A stretch of DNA of 64,000 nt from Verrucomicrobiota bacterium (GTDB lineage: Bacteria; Verrucomicrobiota; Verrucomicrobiia; Opitutales; Opitutaceae), in the NCBI GenBank assembly GCA_016721945.1, contig JADKHC010000004.1:1-64000 (forward strand). The letters are read 5' to 3'. Of this stretch, positions 1 through 9,159 are shown piece by piece (the first letter of the stretch is position 1; the number at the start of each line of letters is the position of its first letter). The position numbers were made by a program, and so were the translations under genes. The notes below the pieces were generated by a model, which did not search any database, had not been told where the DNA came from, and saw nothing but the letters and a program-made list of their open reading frames with translations.

Positions 1-1015
1 CGAATACCTGATCGACGCTGAGATGGCGGACGCAGTGGTTGTGGTAGGAATCGGAGGGCACACAGAAGCCCGGCGAGAGGCATGGGTTGCACGGCATCGG
101 AGCCTGGAGGGTGAGGTGTTTTTCGCCAAGCGGGCGCCAGGTAGCTACGTTTTGCGAGCTGAAGAGTGCGACGACACGCGTGCCGACTGAAGCGGCGAGA
201 TGCATCGGACCGCTGTCGTGGCAGAGGAGCGTGTTGGCGCTGGCGAAAAGGGCGGCGAGTTGGGGAATCGTGAGCCGTTGGTCGATGGCGAGTGCGGGCG
301 TGGTGAGGTGAGACTGGATCTGTTGGACAACTTCTTTTTCGCCAGGTCCTGCGACGAGGATCGGGGAGACGCCGGCGTTGCGGAGTTGGTTGATCACGGC
401 GGCGAATCGTTCCGCTGGCCAGATGCGATGCGGGCTGCGACTACCGGGGTGGATTAAGATTTTAGCGGTGCCGACTGGTAGAGATGAGATGGCTGGTAGG
501 TTGCGGACGAAGTCGATGTCTTCAGCGCGTGGAATGAGCTTGGGCGCGCTGGGGATGAAGGGCACACCGATGGGTCGGAGGATGCGTCCGCAGAAATCGG
601 TGATGTGCCGATTCACGAGGTAATCGGCCTCGATAATTTCGTGGGCAGTATAGCAGCGTGGCAGTTTGACCTCCGGCCCGTGGTGGAGGGCGATCCTGGT
701 AGGTGCGCCAGAAAAACGCGTGATCACGGCTGTGCGCGGCCGGTTGTCGAGGTCGAGAACGTGGGTAAACCGTGCGCGTCGCAGGGCAGGAATCAGGCTG
801 ATCCAACCAGTCAGGTTGGTGGGTATGAGCAGCGTTTGATCGACATCGGGATTGAGCGAAAGGATCGGGGCAAAGGCGCGATCGACCATGACGGCCAGTT
901 TTGCCTCAGGCCAATGGTTGCGCAGGCTTTTCAAAACCGGCCCGAGCAATACGATGTCGCCGAGGTAGCGACGGCGTATGATCAGGATGCGAGGTGCGAT
1001 CTTGGTGGTAGACAT
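1..1015 (-). CDS. Glycosyltransferase family 9 (heptosyltransferase-like), C-terminus cut by window edge
   Basis: The minus-strand frame opens at ATG 1015 and stays open to base 1, giving 338 residues without a stop. The N-terminus reads ILIIRRRYLGDIVLLGPVL, the typical first strand and helix of the GT9/ADP-heptose:LPS heptosyltransferase fold. Near residue 230 is a conserved-looking nucleotide-sugar site (ILIHPGSRSPHRIWP precedes it; CHDSGPMHLAASVGTRVVALF-like segment follows). The family transfers heptose or related sugars to LPS core on the cytoplasmic side of the inner membrane. The next gene (GT2) lies 13 bp upstream on the same strand, so the two are probably cotranscribed. The acceptor sugar cannot be told from sequence. 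Only the last few residues should be missing. Confidence 0.85.
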   Translation of the reverse strand, partial: MSTTKIAPRILIIRRRYLGDIVLLGPVLKSLRNHWPEAKLAVMVDRAFAPILSLNPDVDQTLLIPTNLTGWISLIPALRRARFTHVLDLDNRPRTAVITRFSGAPTRIALHHGPEVKLPRCYTAHEIIEADYLVNRHITDFCGRILRPIGVPFIPSAPKLIPRAEDIDFVRNLPAISSLPVGTAKILIHPGSRSPHRIWPAERFAAVINQLRNAGVSPILVAGPGEKEVVQQIQSHLTTPALAIDQRLTIPQLAALFASANTLLCHDSGPMHLAASVGTRVVALFSSQNVATWRPLGEKHLTLQAPMPCNPCLSPGFCVPSDSYHNHCVRHLSVDQVF

Positions 1016-1028
1016 TGGCTACTGACGA

Positions 1029-2072
1029 TCAAGGGGTGCGACTGGCTTGTGACGGATTGCGCAGTGCTTTGACGAAGGCGAGGTGCGTGGGATACGCGTG
1101 GCGCATTTTTCGACGGAGAATGCGTTTTCGCACGGAACGCCGCAGGTTTTCAATCGGGCGTTTGAGGCGGTAGTCTAACCAGCAGAACATGCGCGTAAGG
1201 GCCGGTAGCTGATTACGCAGCCACTCGACTTCTGCGGAGAGGTTTGGTTGCGAACCTTCTTTATTCTCCAGATGGACGAGTGCGCGAAAGAGTATTTTTT
1301 TGACCGTGAGGGGACTGATGGACGGTGGCTTGCGGGAGGTCAGTTGTGGCAAGTATTCACGCAAGATGCCGACCATTTCCAAATAACCTGCTTTGGTGGT
1401 TCGGTTGACGGCGGTTTGCTGGCCGGAGTGCAGACGGAAACAGCAGAGCGGTTCGGGTGTGTACAAGGCGTCACCCTGGATCAAGAGATGAAACCACATC
1501 TCCAAGTCGACGATTTGCCGCAGATTGGAGGCGAAGCCACGCAAACCCTGCGCCCGGCGAAATAGCACGACGGAGGGTTCGCCAATCAAGTTGTGACTTT
1601 CGATGAGGCAGCGGGCGATGATTGTACCGCTTTTGTGGATACCTTCGGTCTTCAGTTCATCCCAGATGCCGGTGACGGTAGAATGTTCATCGATGGTGAA
1701 GCGCGCAGAAACCGCCAGCGCGGCCTCGGGGTGCGCGTCGAGCAAGGCAACCATACGGCCAAGCGCATGGGGCGTTGCGAGACAGTCGTCGCCGAAAAGG
1801 TAGCGGATGTATTCGCCACGGGCTTGTTGCAGGCACCAATTCCAGTTGGCGACCATGCCGAGGTTTTGCTTGTGAATGTGAACGCGGATACGCGGGTCGC
1901 GCGTGGCGTAATCTTGCAGGATGCGCGTGGTGTCGTCGGTCGAGCAATCGTCACTAACGATCAATTCAAAATCGCCAAAATCCTGCCGCAAGACCGATTC
2001 GATTGCTTCAGGCAGGTAGCGTCCGTAATTGTAGGTAGGGATGAGGACGCTGACTTTGGGTACAGCCGACAT
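1029..2072 (-). CDS. Glycosyltransferase family 2
   Basis: A 347-residue GT-A fold glycosyltransferase. Residues 5-20 (KVSVLIPTYNYGRYLPEAI) and the following ELIVSDDCSTDDT segment are the classic nucleotide-sugar-binding start of GT2. GDDCLATPHALGRM near residue 95 supplies the acidic metal-binding motif. The C-terminal third is basic (KRILRRKMRH) and has no obvious transmembrane helix, so it is probably cytoplasmic or peripheral. It sits between the GT9 gene (13 bp downstream) and a methyltransferase (27 bp upstream), in a run with GDP-sugar dehydratases. That points to assembly of O-antigen or another surface polysaccharide. Donor and acceptor are unknown. Confidence 0.86.
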   Translation of the reverse strand: MSAVPKVSVLIPTYNYGRYLPEAIESVLRQDFGDFELIVSDDCSTDDTTRILQDYATRDPRIRVHIHKQNLGMVANWNWCLQQARGEYIRYLFGDDCLATPHALGRMVALLDAHPEAALAVSARFTIDEHSTVTGIWDELKTEGIHKSGTIIARCLIESHNLIGEPSVVLFRRAQGLRGFASNLRQIVDLEMWFHLLIQGDALYTPEPLCCFRLHSGQQTAVNRTTKAGYLEMVGILREYLPQLTSRKPPSISPLTVKKILFRALVHLENKEGSQPNLSAEVEWLRNQLPALTRMFCWLDYRLKRPIENLRRSVRKRILRRKMRHAYPTHLAFVKALRNPSQASRTP

Positions 2073-2099
2073 GTGAGTTGAGAATAAGAGCCGAGATGC

Positions 2100-2792
2100 T
2101 CAGCGTCTAAGTTCCCAAACAAATTGATAGGTTTCGCCGGCGGGGCGGAAGCGCAGATACAGCGCGACGAACCACGGGATTTCAAAGTAGGAGTTCTTTA
2201 GTTCTGAGCGTCGTACGCGTACTTTGGGGTCGCGTCGTTGGGTGACTTTGAGTCCGGCCTCGTTCACCATTTTCTCCAGTGATTTAGCTGCAAAAAAACG
2301 CCAGTGGGTGTTGTCCAGCAGGCCGATTTCACGATAATCGAAGCGACCGTTGAGCAGTTCAATCAGCACGCCGTTGTAGGCGAGGTTCGGCACAGAAATC
2401 CAGATTGAACCATTGGGTTTGAGTAAATCCTTCATCTGGCTTAGTACTTTCAACGGGTTATGCAGGTGCTCCAGCACGTCAGCCATGATGATGTGATTAA
2501 AAAATTTCTTTTCTGAGGTGAGAGTCTCGTGCCAAAAGGGTTTTTCGAGATCGCCGAGTCGCTCGCCAATGTGACGCGCGTCATAGGCGAATTGTGCGGC
2601 GGAGTTACCTGCTTCATGATCCCATTCGATGATGGTCATTCGGCAGTGTTTTTGCTCCTGTAGATACTTGGTCATTCGCCCGTGAGCGCAGGCAACTTCC
2701 AAAACATCGGTGTCAGGCAGGATGCTGTTGAGAATGGTCGAAACTGAATTCTCGTGCTCCATGTCCAGCGTGAAATTGTATTTTTGGCTCAT
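2100..2792 (-). CDS. Class I SAM-dependent methyltransferase
   Basis: A 230-residue protein with a Rossmann methyltransferase core. DVLEVACAHGRMTKYL (about residues 28-43) is motif I, the SAM-binding glycine-rich loop, with a slightly unusual ACAHGR core. FNHIIMADVLEHLHNP (about 100) is the motif II/III region, and LLKPNGSIWISVPN is the post-motif strand typical of Methyltransf_23/11 families. It lies in the polysaccharide cluster between a GT2 gene and a GDP-mannose dehydratase, so its likely substrate is a sugar or glycan chain end. This is inference from neighbours, since such proteins cannot be assigned a substrate by motif. The start is ATG with no Shine-Dalgarno. Confidence 0.82.
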   Translation of the reverse strand: MSQKYNFTLDMEHENSVSTILNSILPDTDVLEVACAHGRMTKYLQEQKHCRMTIIEWDHEAGNSAAQFAYDARHIGERLGDLEKPFWHETLTSEKKFFNHIIMADVLEHLHNPLKVLSQMKDLLKPNGSIWISVPNLAYNGVLIELLNGRFDYREIGLLDNTHWRFFAAKSLEKMVNEAGLKVTQRRDPKVRVRRSELKNSYFEIPWFVALYLRFRPAGETYQFVWELRR

Positions 2793-2894
2793 AATGGGCA
2801 GCTCGGTTGTGGGTTAAAGGCATGAATCGTTGCGGCGCGCAATTAGTGATTCGGTGCGGTTGTAGAGTGATGCGAGCGGTGGACCGTCTAGCTT

Positions 2895-3890
2895 TTACTT
2901 TGTCGGCCGCACCGCGGCGTAGTCTGAGTCGACCATAAGTTCAGCGAGGCCCTTCATGCGTGTAACGGGTTCCCAGCCGAGTTTGGTTTTGGCTTTGGTG
3001 TAATCGCCGATGAGCAGGTCGACTTCGGCGGGGCGCAGGAAGCGTTCGTCAAATTTCACGTGATCGTGCCAGTCGAGGTTCAAGCGACCGAAGGCGGCGT
3101 CGAGAAACTCTTTGATTGTGTGCGTTTCGTTGGTGGCGAGAACGTAGTCGTCGGGTTGATCCTGCTGGAGCATGCGCCACATGCCCTCGACGTATTCCTT
3201 TGCGAAACCCCAGTCGCGTTTCGAATCGATATTACCGAGGTGGAGTTCCTTTTGCAGGCCGGCCTTGATGCTGGCGGCGGCGAGGGTGATTTTGCGCGTG
3301 ACGAAGTTCTCACCGCGGCGGGGCGACTCGTGATTAAATAAAATTCCTGAGCAGGCGAAGAGATTGTAGGATTCCCGGTAGTTGACGGTTAGCCAGTGAG
3401 CAAAAACCTTGGCGCAGGCATAGGGCGAGCGTGGCCAGAAGGGCGTGGTTTCAACTTGGGGCACGGCTTGGACTTTGCCGAACATCTCGGAAGAGGATGC
3501 TTGGTAGAAACGTACTTTCTTGCCGATGCCGCTTTCGATGATGGCTTCGAGGATACGAGCGGCACCGACGCCGGTGATGTCGGCGGTGTATTCAGGGATG
3601 TCGAAGCTGACGCGGACGTGGCTTTGTGCGGCGAGGTTGTAGATTTCGTCCGGTTGTAGTTGGTAGAGAAGTTTGACGAGCGAGACGCTGTCGGCGAGAT
3701 CTCCGTAGTGGAGAAAGAGACGTTTCTTAGTGCCGGATTCGTAGGCCGCGAGGTGGTCGATGCGCGCACGGTTGATGCTGCTGGCGCGACGGACGATGCC
3801 GTGGACATCGTAACCTTTTTCGAGGAGAAGTTCGGCCAGATAAGAGCCGTCCTGTCCGGTGATGCCGGTGATGAGGGCGATGCGTGCCAT
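2895..3890 (-). CDS. gmd: GDP-mannose 4,6-dehydratase
   Basis: 331 residues of the extended short-chain dehydrogenase/reductase type. The N-terminus IALITGITGQDGSYLAELL carries the GxxGxxG NADP-binding loop and matches GDP-mannose 4,6-dehydratase closely. The catalytic region shows SSSEMFG (Ser/Thr-Glu) and SPYACAKVFAHW (Tyr-x3-Lys). NHESPRRGENFVTRKI is diagnostic for Gmd. The enzyme converts GDP-D-mannose to GDP-4-keto-6-deoxy-D-mannose, the precursor of GDP-fucose, GDP-rhamnose, perosamine and similar sugars. It lies 5 bp after a paralogue on the same strand. The gap of about 100 bp on its downstream side separates it from the methyltransferase. Confidence 0.92.
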   Translation of the reverse strand: MARIALITGITGQDGSYLAELLLEKGYDVHGIVRRASSINRARIDHLAAYESGTKKRLFLHYGDLADSVSLVKLLYQLQPDEIYNLAAQSHVRVSFDIPEYTADITGVGAARILEAIIESGIGKKVRFYQASSSEMFGKVQAVPQVETTPFWPRSPYACAKVFAHWLTVNYRESYNLFACSGILFNHESPRRGENFVTRKITLAAASIKAGLQKELHLGNIDSKRDWGFAKEYVEGMWRMLQQDQPDDYVLATNETHTIKEFLDAAFGRLNLDWHDHVKFDERFLRPAEVDLLIGDYTKAKTKLGWEPVTRMKGLAELMVDSDYAAVRPTK

Positions 3891-3895
3891 GGATT

Positions 3896-4873
3896 TTAGG
3901 TGATTTTGTCTAGTTCGGATTTGACGAGACGTTCGACCATTTGTTCGAACGGCACGGAGTTTTCCCAGCCGAGCAAACGTTGGGCTTTACTGGGGTTGCC
4001 GCACGATGCCACGGGCTCGACCGTCATCACGAGTTTGGAGTCGAACTTCACGTAGTCGTGCCAGTTAAGGCCCACGACATTAAATGCAGCGTTAACGAGC
4101 TGTTCGACGCTATGCAGACGGCCGGTGGCCAGGATGTAGTCATCGACGGTGGTGGATTTAAGAATCATCCACATGCCTCGAACATAATCCGGAGCCCAGC
4201 CCCAATCGCGCTGACCGGAGAGGCTGCCGAGATGGAGTTCGGTTTGGAGCCCTTTTTTTATCCGCGCGACGGCCTGGCAAATCTTCATGCTGACAAAGTT
4301 GCTGTTACGGCGCGGTGACTCGTGATTGTAGAGAATGACGGAGCAGGTCTGGAGTTTGTAGGCGATGCGGTAGATGCGCGCCATCTGCTGGGAAAAGGCC
4401 TTCGCTGCACCATAGGGAGTGGTTGGGTTCAGCGGCGTGAGTTCGTCTTGCGGCGAATAGGGCGGCGAACCGAAAACCTCGCTGCTGGAGGCGTAGAGAA
4501 ATTTGGGCGGGTTCGGAAGATCGCGGATAATTTCGAGCAGTCGCAGCGTGGCCATGCCGACGCTGTCGACAGTGGTTTCGGGTAAATCGAGGCTGATGCG
4601 TGGGCTCGACTGGCCAGCGAGATGGTAGAACTCGTCGGGTTGCGAGCGGCTGATCACACGGCGGAGGTGAGTCGCGTCTTCGAAGGCACCGTTGTGGAGA
4701 AAGAGGCGTTTATTGAGCAGCTTCGGGTCTTGTACAAGAGGGCCGATATTGCTGGAATTGAGGGCGTCGGGACGGTGCACCAAGCCATGCACTTCATAAC
4801 CTTCGCTCAGGAGTAATTCGCAGAGGTAGGAACCGTCTTGTCCGGTGATGCCGGTGATAAATGCACGTTTCAT
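3896..4873 (-). CDS. GDP-mannose 4,6-dehydratase-like SDR (second copy)
   Basis: 325 residues, clearly homologous along its length to the adjacent gmd. It shares the NAD(P) loop TGITGQDGSYLCELL, the SSSEVFG segment, the TPYGAAKAFSQQ Tyr-x3-Lys active site and a NHESPRRNSNFVSMKI block. It differs in the substrate loop after residue 30 (HRPDALNSSNIGPLVQDPKL) and is less conserved near the C-terminus. It could be a true second Gmd, a GDP-4-keto-6-deoxymannose reductase (RMD-like), or a dehydratase for another NDP-hexose. The Gmd-specific HESPRR motif favours GDP-mannose or a close relative. It starts the five-gene glycosylation run, and the ABC exporter gene lies just upstream (47 bp). Confidence 0.8.
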   Translation of the reverse strand: MKRAFITGITGQDGSYLCELLLSEGYEVHGLVHRPDALNSSNIGPLVQDPKLLNKRLFLHNGAFEDATHLRRVISRSQPDEFYHLAGQSSPRISLDLPETTVDSVGMATLRLLEIIRDLPNPPKFLYASSSEVFGSPPYSPQDELTPLNPTTPYGAAKAFSQQMARIYRIAYKLQTCSVILYNHESPRRNSNFVSMKICQAVARIKKGLQTELHLGSLSGQRDWGWAPDYVRGMWMILKSTTVDDYILATGRLHSVEQLVNAAFNVVGLNWHDYVKFDSKLVMTVEPVASCGNPSKAQRLLGWENSVPFEQMVERLVKSELDKIT

Positions 4874-4920
4874 TTTAGCGGTGGTGGTTTGTCTTGGAAA
4901 ACGAGACGGGGTCGGCCCGG

Positions 4921-6819
4921 TCAGTTTTCCTTCTGCATCGACTGTCTATCGTAGAGACTGCGATACATGGGTGAAGAGTTGTAAACGGAAGCGTGAGGGC
5001 CGGAGGCAACAATGCGACCTTGGTCGAAGACGAGGATCATGTTGGCGTCGCGGATCGTGCTGAAGCGGTGGGCAATGATTAAGACCGTTTTCCCGGCGAT
5101 AAGCTTTTTCAACGCGGCCTGAATTGCGGCTTCGCTGTCAGAGTCGAGTGCCGAGGTGGCTTCGTCGAGAATGAGAATGGGGGCGTTGCGCAGGAAGGCG
5201 CGGGCAATGGCGATGCGTTGTTTTTGTCCACCCGAGAGACGACTGCCGCGCTCGCCGACGATCGTGTCGTAGCCCAAGCCGCCGTCGAGGCTGAGAATGA
5301 ATTCGTGGGCGTAGGCGTTGCGACAGGCTTCTTCGACTTCGGCGCGGGTGGCGTCCGGGCGACCGAGGAGAAGATTGTCGTAGATCGATTCATTAAAGAG
5401 AACCGGGTCCTGCGAAACGACGGCGATGTTGCGGCGCAGATCCGCGAGCCGAAATTGGCGAATGTCGTGGCCATCGATGCTAACCGAACCGGCGGTTACT
5501 TCGTAAAAGCGAGGGACGAGGTTGGCGAACGTGGTTTTGCCTGCACCGCTGGGGCCGACGAGGGCGCAGACTGTACCGGCAGGAAGATTCGCCGTCACGT
5601 CGCGCAGGACGGGTTCGTCGGTTTTGTAAGCGAAGGATACTTGGTTAAACACGAGGTCGCCCTGAACCCGGCCGATGTTTACGGGGTCGACGGGATCGGT
5701 GATGGCGATTGGTTCGTTAAGGACTTCCTCAAGCCGGGTCAAGGAGGCTTCGCCGCGCTTTAACTCGTTGTTGATGGCACCGAGTTTTTTAATCGGTTCG
5801 TAGCTGAGGTAAAGCGCTGCCAGAATACCGAGGAAACTGCCGCTGTGAACATTGTAGCGGTACGCGTAGACGAACGTGATCGAGATACCGAACGCAGCGA
5901 GCACTTCGATGGACGGAGCAAGTAACTGGGCGTATTTGACGACTTTCATCTGGGCCCGGACGAGCACCGCGCTGAGCTTGGCGAAGCGGTCGACCTCGTA
6001 TTTTTCCAGGCTGAAGGCGCGCACTTCCTTAGCGGCGGCGAGATTTTCCGTAAAGCGACTGGTTATTGTTCCGGCCTGGGCCTGCAGATGGATGGCGCGG
6101 GCGAGTAAGCGTTTTCCCACATAGCGAATGGGCAATACCGCGAGCGGAACGGTGAGCAGGCATACCAGCACCATAAACAAACCTTGCTCGCTGTAGGCGA
6201 TCAAAGCGACGGCCCCCAGCGTGCTAATCAGCGTCGTGGGTTGCTTGATGAGGTCGTTGGAAACGATGGTAAGGGTGGTCTGTAACTGATTGGTATCGCC
6301 TAAACCACGCGCGATCATTTCTCCACTGGAAAGCCGCTGGAAAAAACCGAGCGGCAGATTTTGCATCTTCCTGAAGTAATCCAGTCGTATTTGCTCCAGA
6401 ATTCGTACGCCCGCATATTGGATCAGGTAGGTGTTTAGGTATCCAGCGATGCCGCGGATGAGGAAGATAATCGGCAGCCAGAGTGCGATCGCCCAGATTT
6501 GCCAGAACGAGAGTTTGGGCCGTGACGGGATGGGGGCTGGTGGCGGCGTGTTGACCGGGACGTTTGTCGGTTCAGGTTGGTTAACGCTGAACATGCGGTC
6601 AAAGAAGCCATCGAGATCCAGCCATTTTTTTTGCACCTCTATCACAGAGCCTGGAGTTGGTGTAGGATCTGAAACCAATACGCGCGGGATCACATATTTG
6701 ATCATCAACGGCATGCCTAGTCCGCCGACGGCTCCATAAAGAATACCGCAAAGGACGCCTGCGATCAGGGCGAACTTTACCTTTTTCAGGTATTTAAAGT
6801 ACGGGAAAAATCGACGCAT
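4921..6819 (-). CDS. MsbA-type ABC exporter (fused membrane and ATPase domains)
   Basis: 632 residues in half-transporter order: a six-helix ABC membrane domain (about 1-370), then an ATPase domain. ATPase motifs are all present: Walker A GPSGAGKTTF, Q-loop VVSQDPVLFNESIYDNLLLG, signature LSGGQKQRIAIARA, Walker B ILILDEATSALD and switch His in IIAHRFSTI. Family members flip lipid A-core, other lipids or oligosaccharide-lipids across the inner membrane as homodimers. An unusual loop of about 55 residues after the first helix is rich in Pro and Thr (VPVNTPPPAPIPS) and would be periplasmic. It is the first gene of the cluster by transcription order, ahead of two dehydratases and the glycosyltransferases. 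A polysaccharide or lipid A cargo is inferred from that. Confidence 0.85.
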   Translation of the reverse strand: MRRFFPYFKYLKKVKFALIAGVLCGILYGAVGGLGMPLMIKYVIPRVLVSDPTPTPGSVIEVQKKWLDLDGFFDRMFSVNQPEPTNVPVNTPPPAPIPSRPKLSFWQIWAIALWLPIIFLIRGIAGYLNTYLIQYAGVRILEQIRLDYFRKMQNLPLGFFQRLSSGEMIARGLGDTNQLQTTLTIVSNDLIKQPTTLISTLGAVALIAYSEQGLFMVLVCLLTVPLAVLPIRYVGKRLLARAIHLQAQAGTITSRFTENLAAAKEVRAFSLEKYEVDRFAKLSAVLVRAQMKVVKYAQLLAPSIEVLAAFGISITFVYAYRYNVHSGSFLGILAALYLSYEPIKKLGAINNELKRGEASLTRLEEVLNEPIAITDPVDPVNIGRVQGDLVFNQVSFAYKTDEPVLRDVTANLPAGTVCALVGPSGAGKTTFANLVPRFYEVTAGSVSIDGHDIRQFRLADLRRNIAVVSQDPVLFNESIYDNLLLGRPDATRAEVEEACRNAYAHEFILSLDGGLGYDTIVGERGSRLSGGQKQRIAIARAFLRNAPILILDEATSALDSDSEAAIQAALKKLIAGKTVLIIAHRFSTIRDANMILVFDQGRIVASGPHASVYNSSPMYRSLYDRQSMQKEN

Positions 6820-6962
6820 GTAGTTTAGCCGGGATGTATCTTGAAAATGGAGGGAATGGCTTTGCTCTTCATGCTACGTTGCGAAATTGACGCTTCGCTA
6901 AGTCCCAAAAGAGAGGAAATTCCAAGCCTTACCCTAGGAAGCAATGACGGGTGTGTGCGACC

Positions 6963-7931
6963 TCAATCTTTCGATGAGCGAACGTCGAGCGCATCCCTCA
7001 GGCCGTCGCCGAGGAAGTTGAGCGAAAATAGGGTCAGCGAGAAAAGCGTCCCAGGGAAAACCAATAGCCACCAGTACTCTTCCATCTTTTCAGAGCCGTC
7101 TTTAATCAACTTGCCCCAAGAGCTCATCGGGTCGTCCACTCCGAGGCCGAGGAAGCTGAGGAATGCCTCCAATAACATGACCGACGGGATGGTGAGCGTG
7201 GTGTACACGATGACCGGTCCGAGAATGTTGGGTACCATGTGGCGGAAAATAATCCGGCTGCGACCGTAGCCGAGCGAACGCGCTGCCTCGATAAACTCCA
7301 TTCTCTTAACTGACATGATTTGCGCGCGAACGATGCGGGCCATCGTTAACCATTCTACAGCACCAATAGTTGCGAAGAGCAGTATGATTTTGCCCACGCC
7401 CTGAGCCTGTTTCATGCCGTGCTGACCGAGCCACGTGTCGAAGGCTTGCATTGGATCCTTGAGAAAAACCATCAGCAAGATGACGAAGATCGTGAAGGGC
7501 AGGGCGTATAAAATATCCACAATGCGCATCATCACCATGTCGGTTTTGCCGCCGAAAAATCCGGCGATCGCGCCGTAGCTCACGCCGATGACGAGCGCGA
7601 CGAACGACGCCACAAGCCCGACCATGATTGAGATGCGGCCGCCGTAGAGTACGCGGGCGAGCAGGTCGCGCCCGAGTTGGTCGGTGCCGAACCAGTGATC
7701 AGCGCTAGGCGGCGCGTAGGTCAGCTCGAGGTTGTTCTCGTAGTACGATTGGGCGAAAAACGGTGCGAGCGCGCACGACAGCCCGAGCACGATGAGCAAG
7801 CAGGCGCCGATGACGGCGACTTTGTTTTTTCGCAACCGGTGCCAGGCGTCCTGCCAGAGCGAGTGGCCTTGCTCCAACTGGTCAGCGGAGAGATCGGCGG
7901 CCGGAAGATTTTTGGGCGAAAGTGAAACCAT
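6963..7931 (-). CDS. Oligopeptide/dipeptide ABC transporter permease, OppC type
   Basis: 322 residues with an N-terminal OppC-N segment (WQDAWHRLRKNKVAVIGACLL), a first transmembrane helix, then the five-helix permease domain. The EAA loop that docks on the ATPase is visible (EAARSLGYGRSRIIFRHMVPN). It would pair with the OppB-type permease encoded 186 bp upstream. The binding protein and the two ATPase subunits are not in this window, so the substrate (peptide, nickel or other) cannot be assigned. The gap to the OppB gene is filled by a palindromic repeat. The start ATG at 7931 has no Shine-Dalgarno. Confidence 0.88.
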   Translation of the reverse strand: MVSLSPKNLPAADLSADQLEQGHSLWQDAWHRLRKNKVAVIGACLLIVLGLSCALAPFFAQSYYENNLELTYAPPSADHWFGTDQLGRDLLARVLYGGRISIMVGLVASFVALVIGVSYGAIAGFFGGKTDMVMMRIVDILYALPFTIFVILLMVFLKDPMQAFDTWLGQHGMKQAQGVGKIILLFATIGAVEWLTMARIVRAQIMSVKRMEFIEAARSLGYGRSRIIFRHMVPNILGPVIVYTTLTIPSVMLLEAFLSFLGLGVDDPMSSWGKLIKDGSEKMEEYWWLLVFPGTLFSLTLFSLNFLGDGLRDALDVRSSKD

Positions 7932-7956
7932 CGAAAGAGGAAGGGCGGAAATGCGT

Positions 7957-8096
7957 TTTTTTACAGGAGGAAACTGAGGAAACTGAGGAAACGGAGAGAA
8001 CGGAAAGGTGTTTAGGGTTTCGACTAAGGAGATTTCACATAAGATCGCGAAGGATGAAGGGTCGGGCTCTGTTCACCCTGTTATCTCCTGTAAAAT
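7957..8096. repeat. Imperfect inverted repeat of the 'word' type between oppB- and oppC-like genes
   Basis: The left arm (about 7957-7999) contains TTTTACAGGAGGAAACTGAG followed by two further GGAAAC(T/G)GAG units. The right arm (8068-8096) reads CTCTGTTCACCCTGTTATCT then CCTGTAAAA. The arms pair imperfectly and enclose about 68 bp with no gene. Relatives occur at 19157-19222 and 47540-47626. It lies between two genes that should form one operon, so it will be transcribed and may fold as a long hairpin. Confidence 0.8.
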
Positions 8097-8117
8097 GGTT
8101 TGGTGTTTGGGCTTTGC

Positions 8118-9092
8118 TTATTCGAATTTCAGTTTCGGGTTGAGCCAGACCTGCACGACATCGACCACGAGATTGAGCGCGATGATCAACGTCGCGTAGA
8201 GGATCACCGTGCCGAGGATGAGGTTGTAATCGCGGCTGAAAGCGCTGGTGACAAACTGGCGGCCGAGTCCTGGTATCTGGAAAATGGTTTCGATTACAAA
8301 CGAACCAGTCATTATGCCTGCGATCGCCGGTCCGAGAAAGGCCACGACGGGTAGCAGGCCGCCGCGCAGAGCGTGTTTGAAAATCACGCGCGTCTCGCTC
8401 GCGCCTTTGGCTCGTGCGGTGCGGATGTAATCCTGTCCGAGAACTTCGAGCATGCCACCACGCGTAAGGCGGGCGACATAGGCGGCGTACACGCAACCGA
8501 GCGTTGCGGCGGGCAGCACGCGGTCGCTCAGCTCATACCAACCTGAGGCGTTGAACCAACCCAGATAGATGCCGAAGACCAGCACCAACATGGGCCCGAG
8601 TACAAACGTGGGCACGCAGATGCCGATCATGGAAACGGAAGAGCAAAGATAATCGATCCAGCTGTTGCGCTTGATAGCGGCCAATACGCCGAGTGGAAGT
8701 CCGAGGGCGAGCGCGACGATGAGTGCGATTGCGCCAAGTGAAATTGAAGCCGGTAGCGTATCGGTAATGATCTCGTTGACGGTGCGGTTGGCGTACTTGA
8801 ACGAGGGGCCGAAATCCATGCCAAAGGCGGCTTTGAGATCTGGGCCGTGACGCAGTTCCTGCGGGTGAAAAGCCTTTGGGCAAATCTTCCACATGTAATC
8901 GCGGTACTGTTTCCAAAGCGGATCATTCAGGTGGTAATAAGCGTCGATGTTGCGCTGGATTTCCGGTGGCACGGCTTTTTCCGCTGTGAACGGACCGCCT
9001 GGCACAAAGCGGATCATGAAAAACGTCGCCGTGATAATGACGAAGATCACAGGGATCGTCTCAAGTAAGCGTCGGGCGATGAATCGTAGCAT
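8118..9092 (-). CDS. Oligopeptide/dipeptide ABC transporter permease, OppB type
   Basis: 324 residues from the chosen start, MLRFIARRLLETIPVIFVI, which is the canonical OppB N-terminus. The upstream in-frame extension (to 9215) runs through an intergenic palindrome and is rejected. The protein has six predicted transmembrane helices, with a long periplasmic loop after the first (about residues 30-115). It also has the EAA-type loop YIRTARAKGASETRVIFKHA and ends with VDVVQVWLNPKLKFE, typical for the family. It forms the membrane channel with the OppC-type subunit encoded downstream. No cognate solute-binding protein or ATPase is visible here, so the substrate stays open. Confidence 0.88.
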   Translation of the reverse strand: MLRFIARRLLETIPVIFVIITATFFMIRFVPGGPFTAEKAVPPEIQRNIDAYYHLNDPLWKQYRDYMWKICPKAFHPQELRHGPDLKAAFGMDFGPSFKYANRTVNEIITDTLPASISLGAIALIVALALGLPLGVLAAIKRNSWIDYLCSSVSMIGICVPTFVLGPMLVLVFGIYLGWFNASGWYELSDRVLPAATLGCVYAAYVARLTRGGMLEVLGQDYIRTARAKGASETRVIFKHALRGGLLPVVAFLGPAIAGIMTGSFVIETIFQIPGLGRQFVTSAFSRDYNLILGTVILYATLIIALNLVVDVVQVWLNPKLKFE

Positions 9093-9159
9093 GGCTTGGC
9101 CCAGCATTTGGTCGGAACGCCGGTTGGCAATACGGGAACTTACAAGTCGGTTGGATCGG

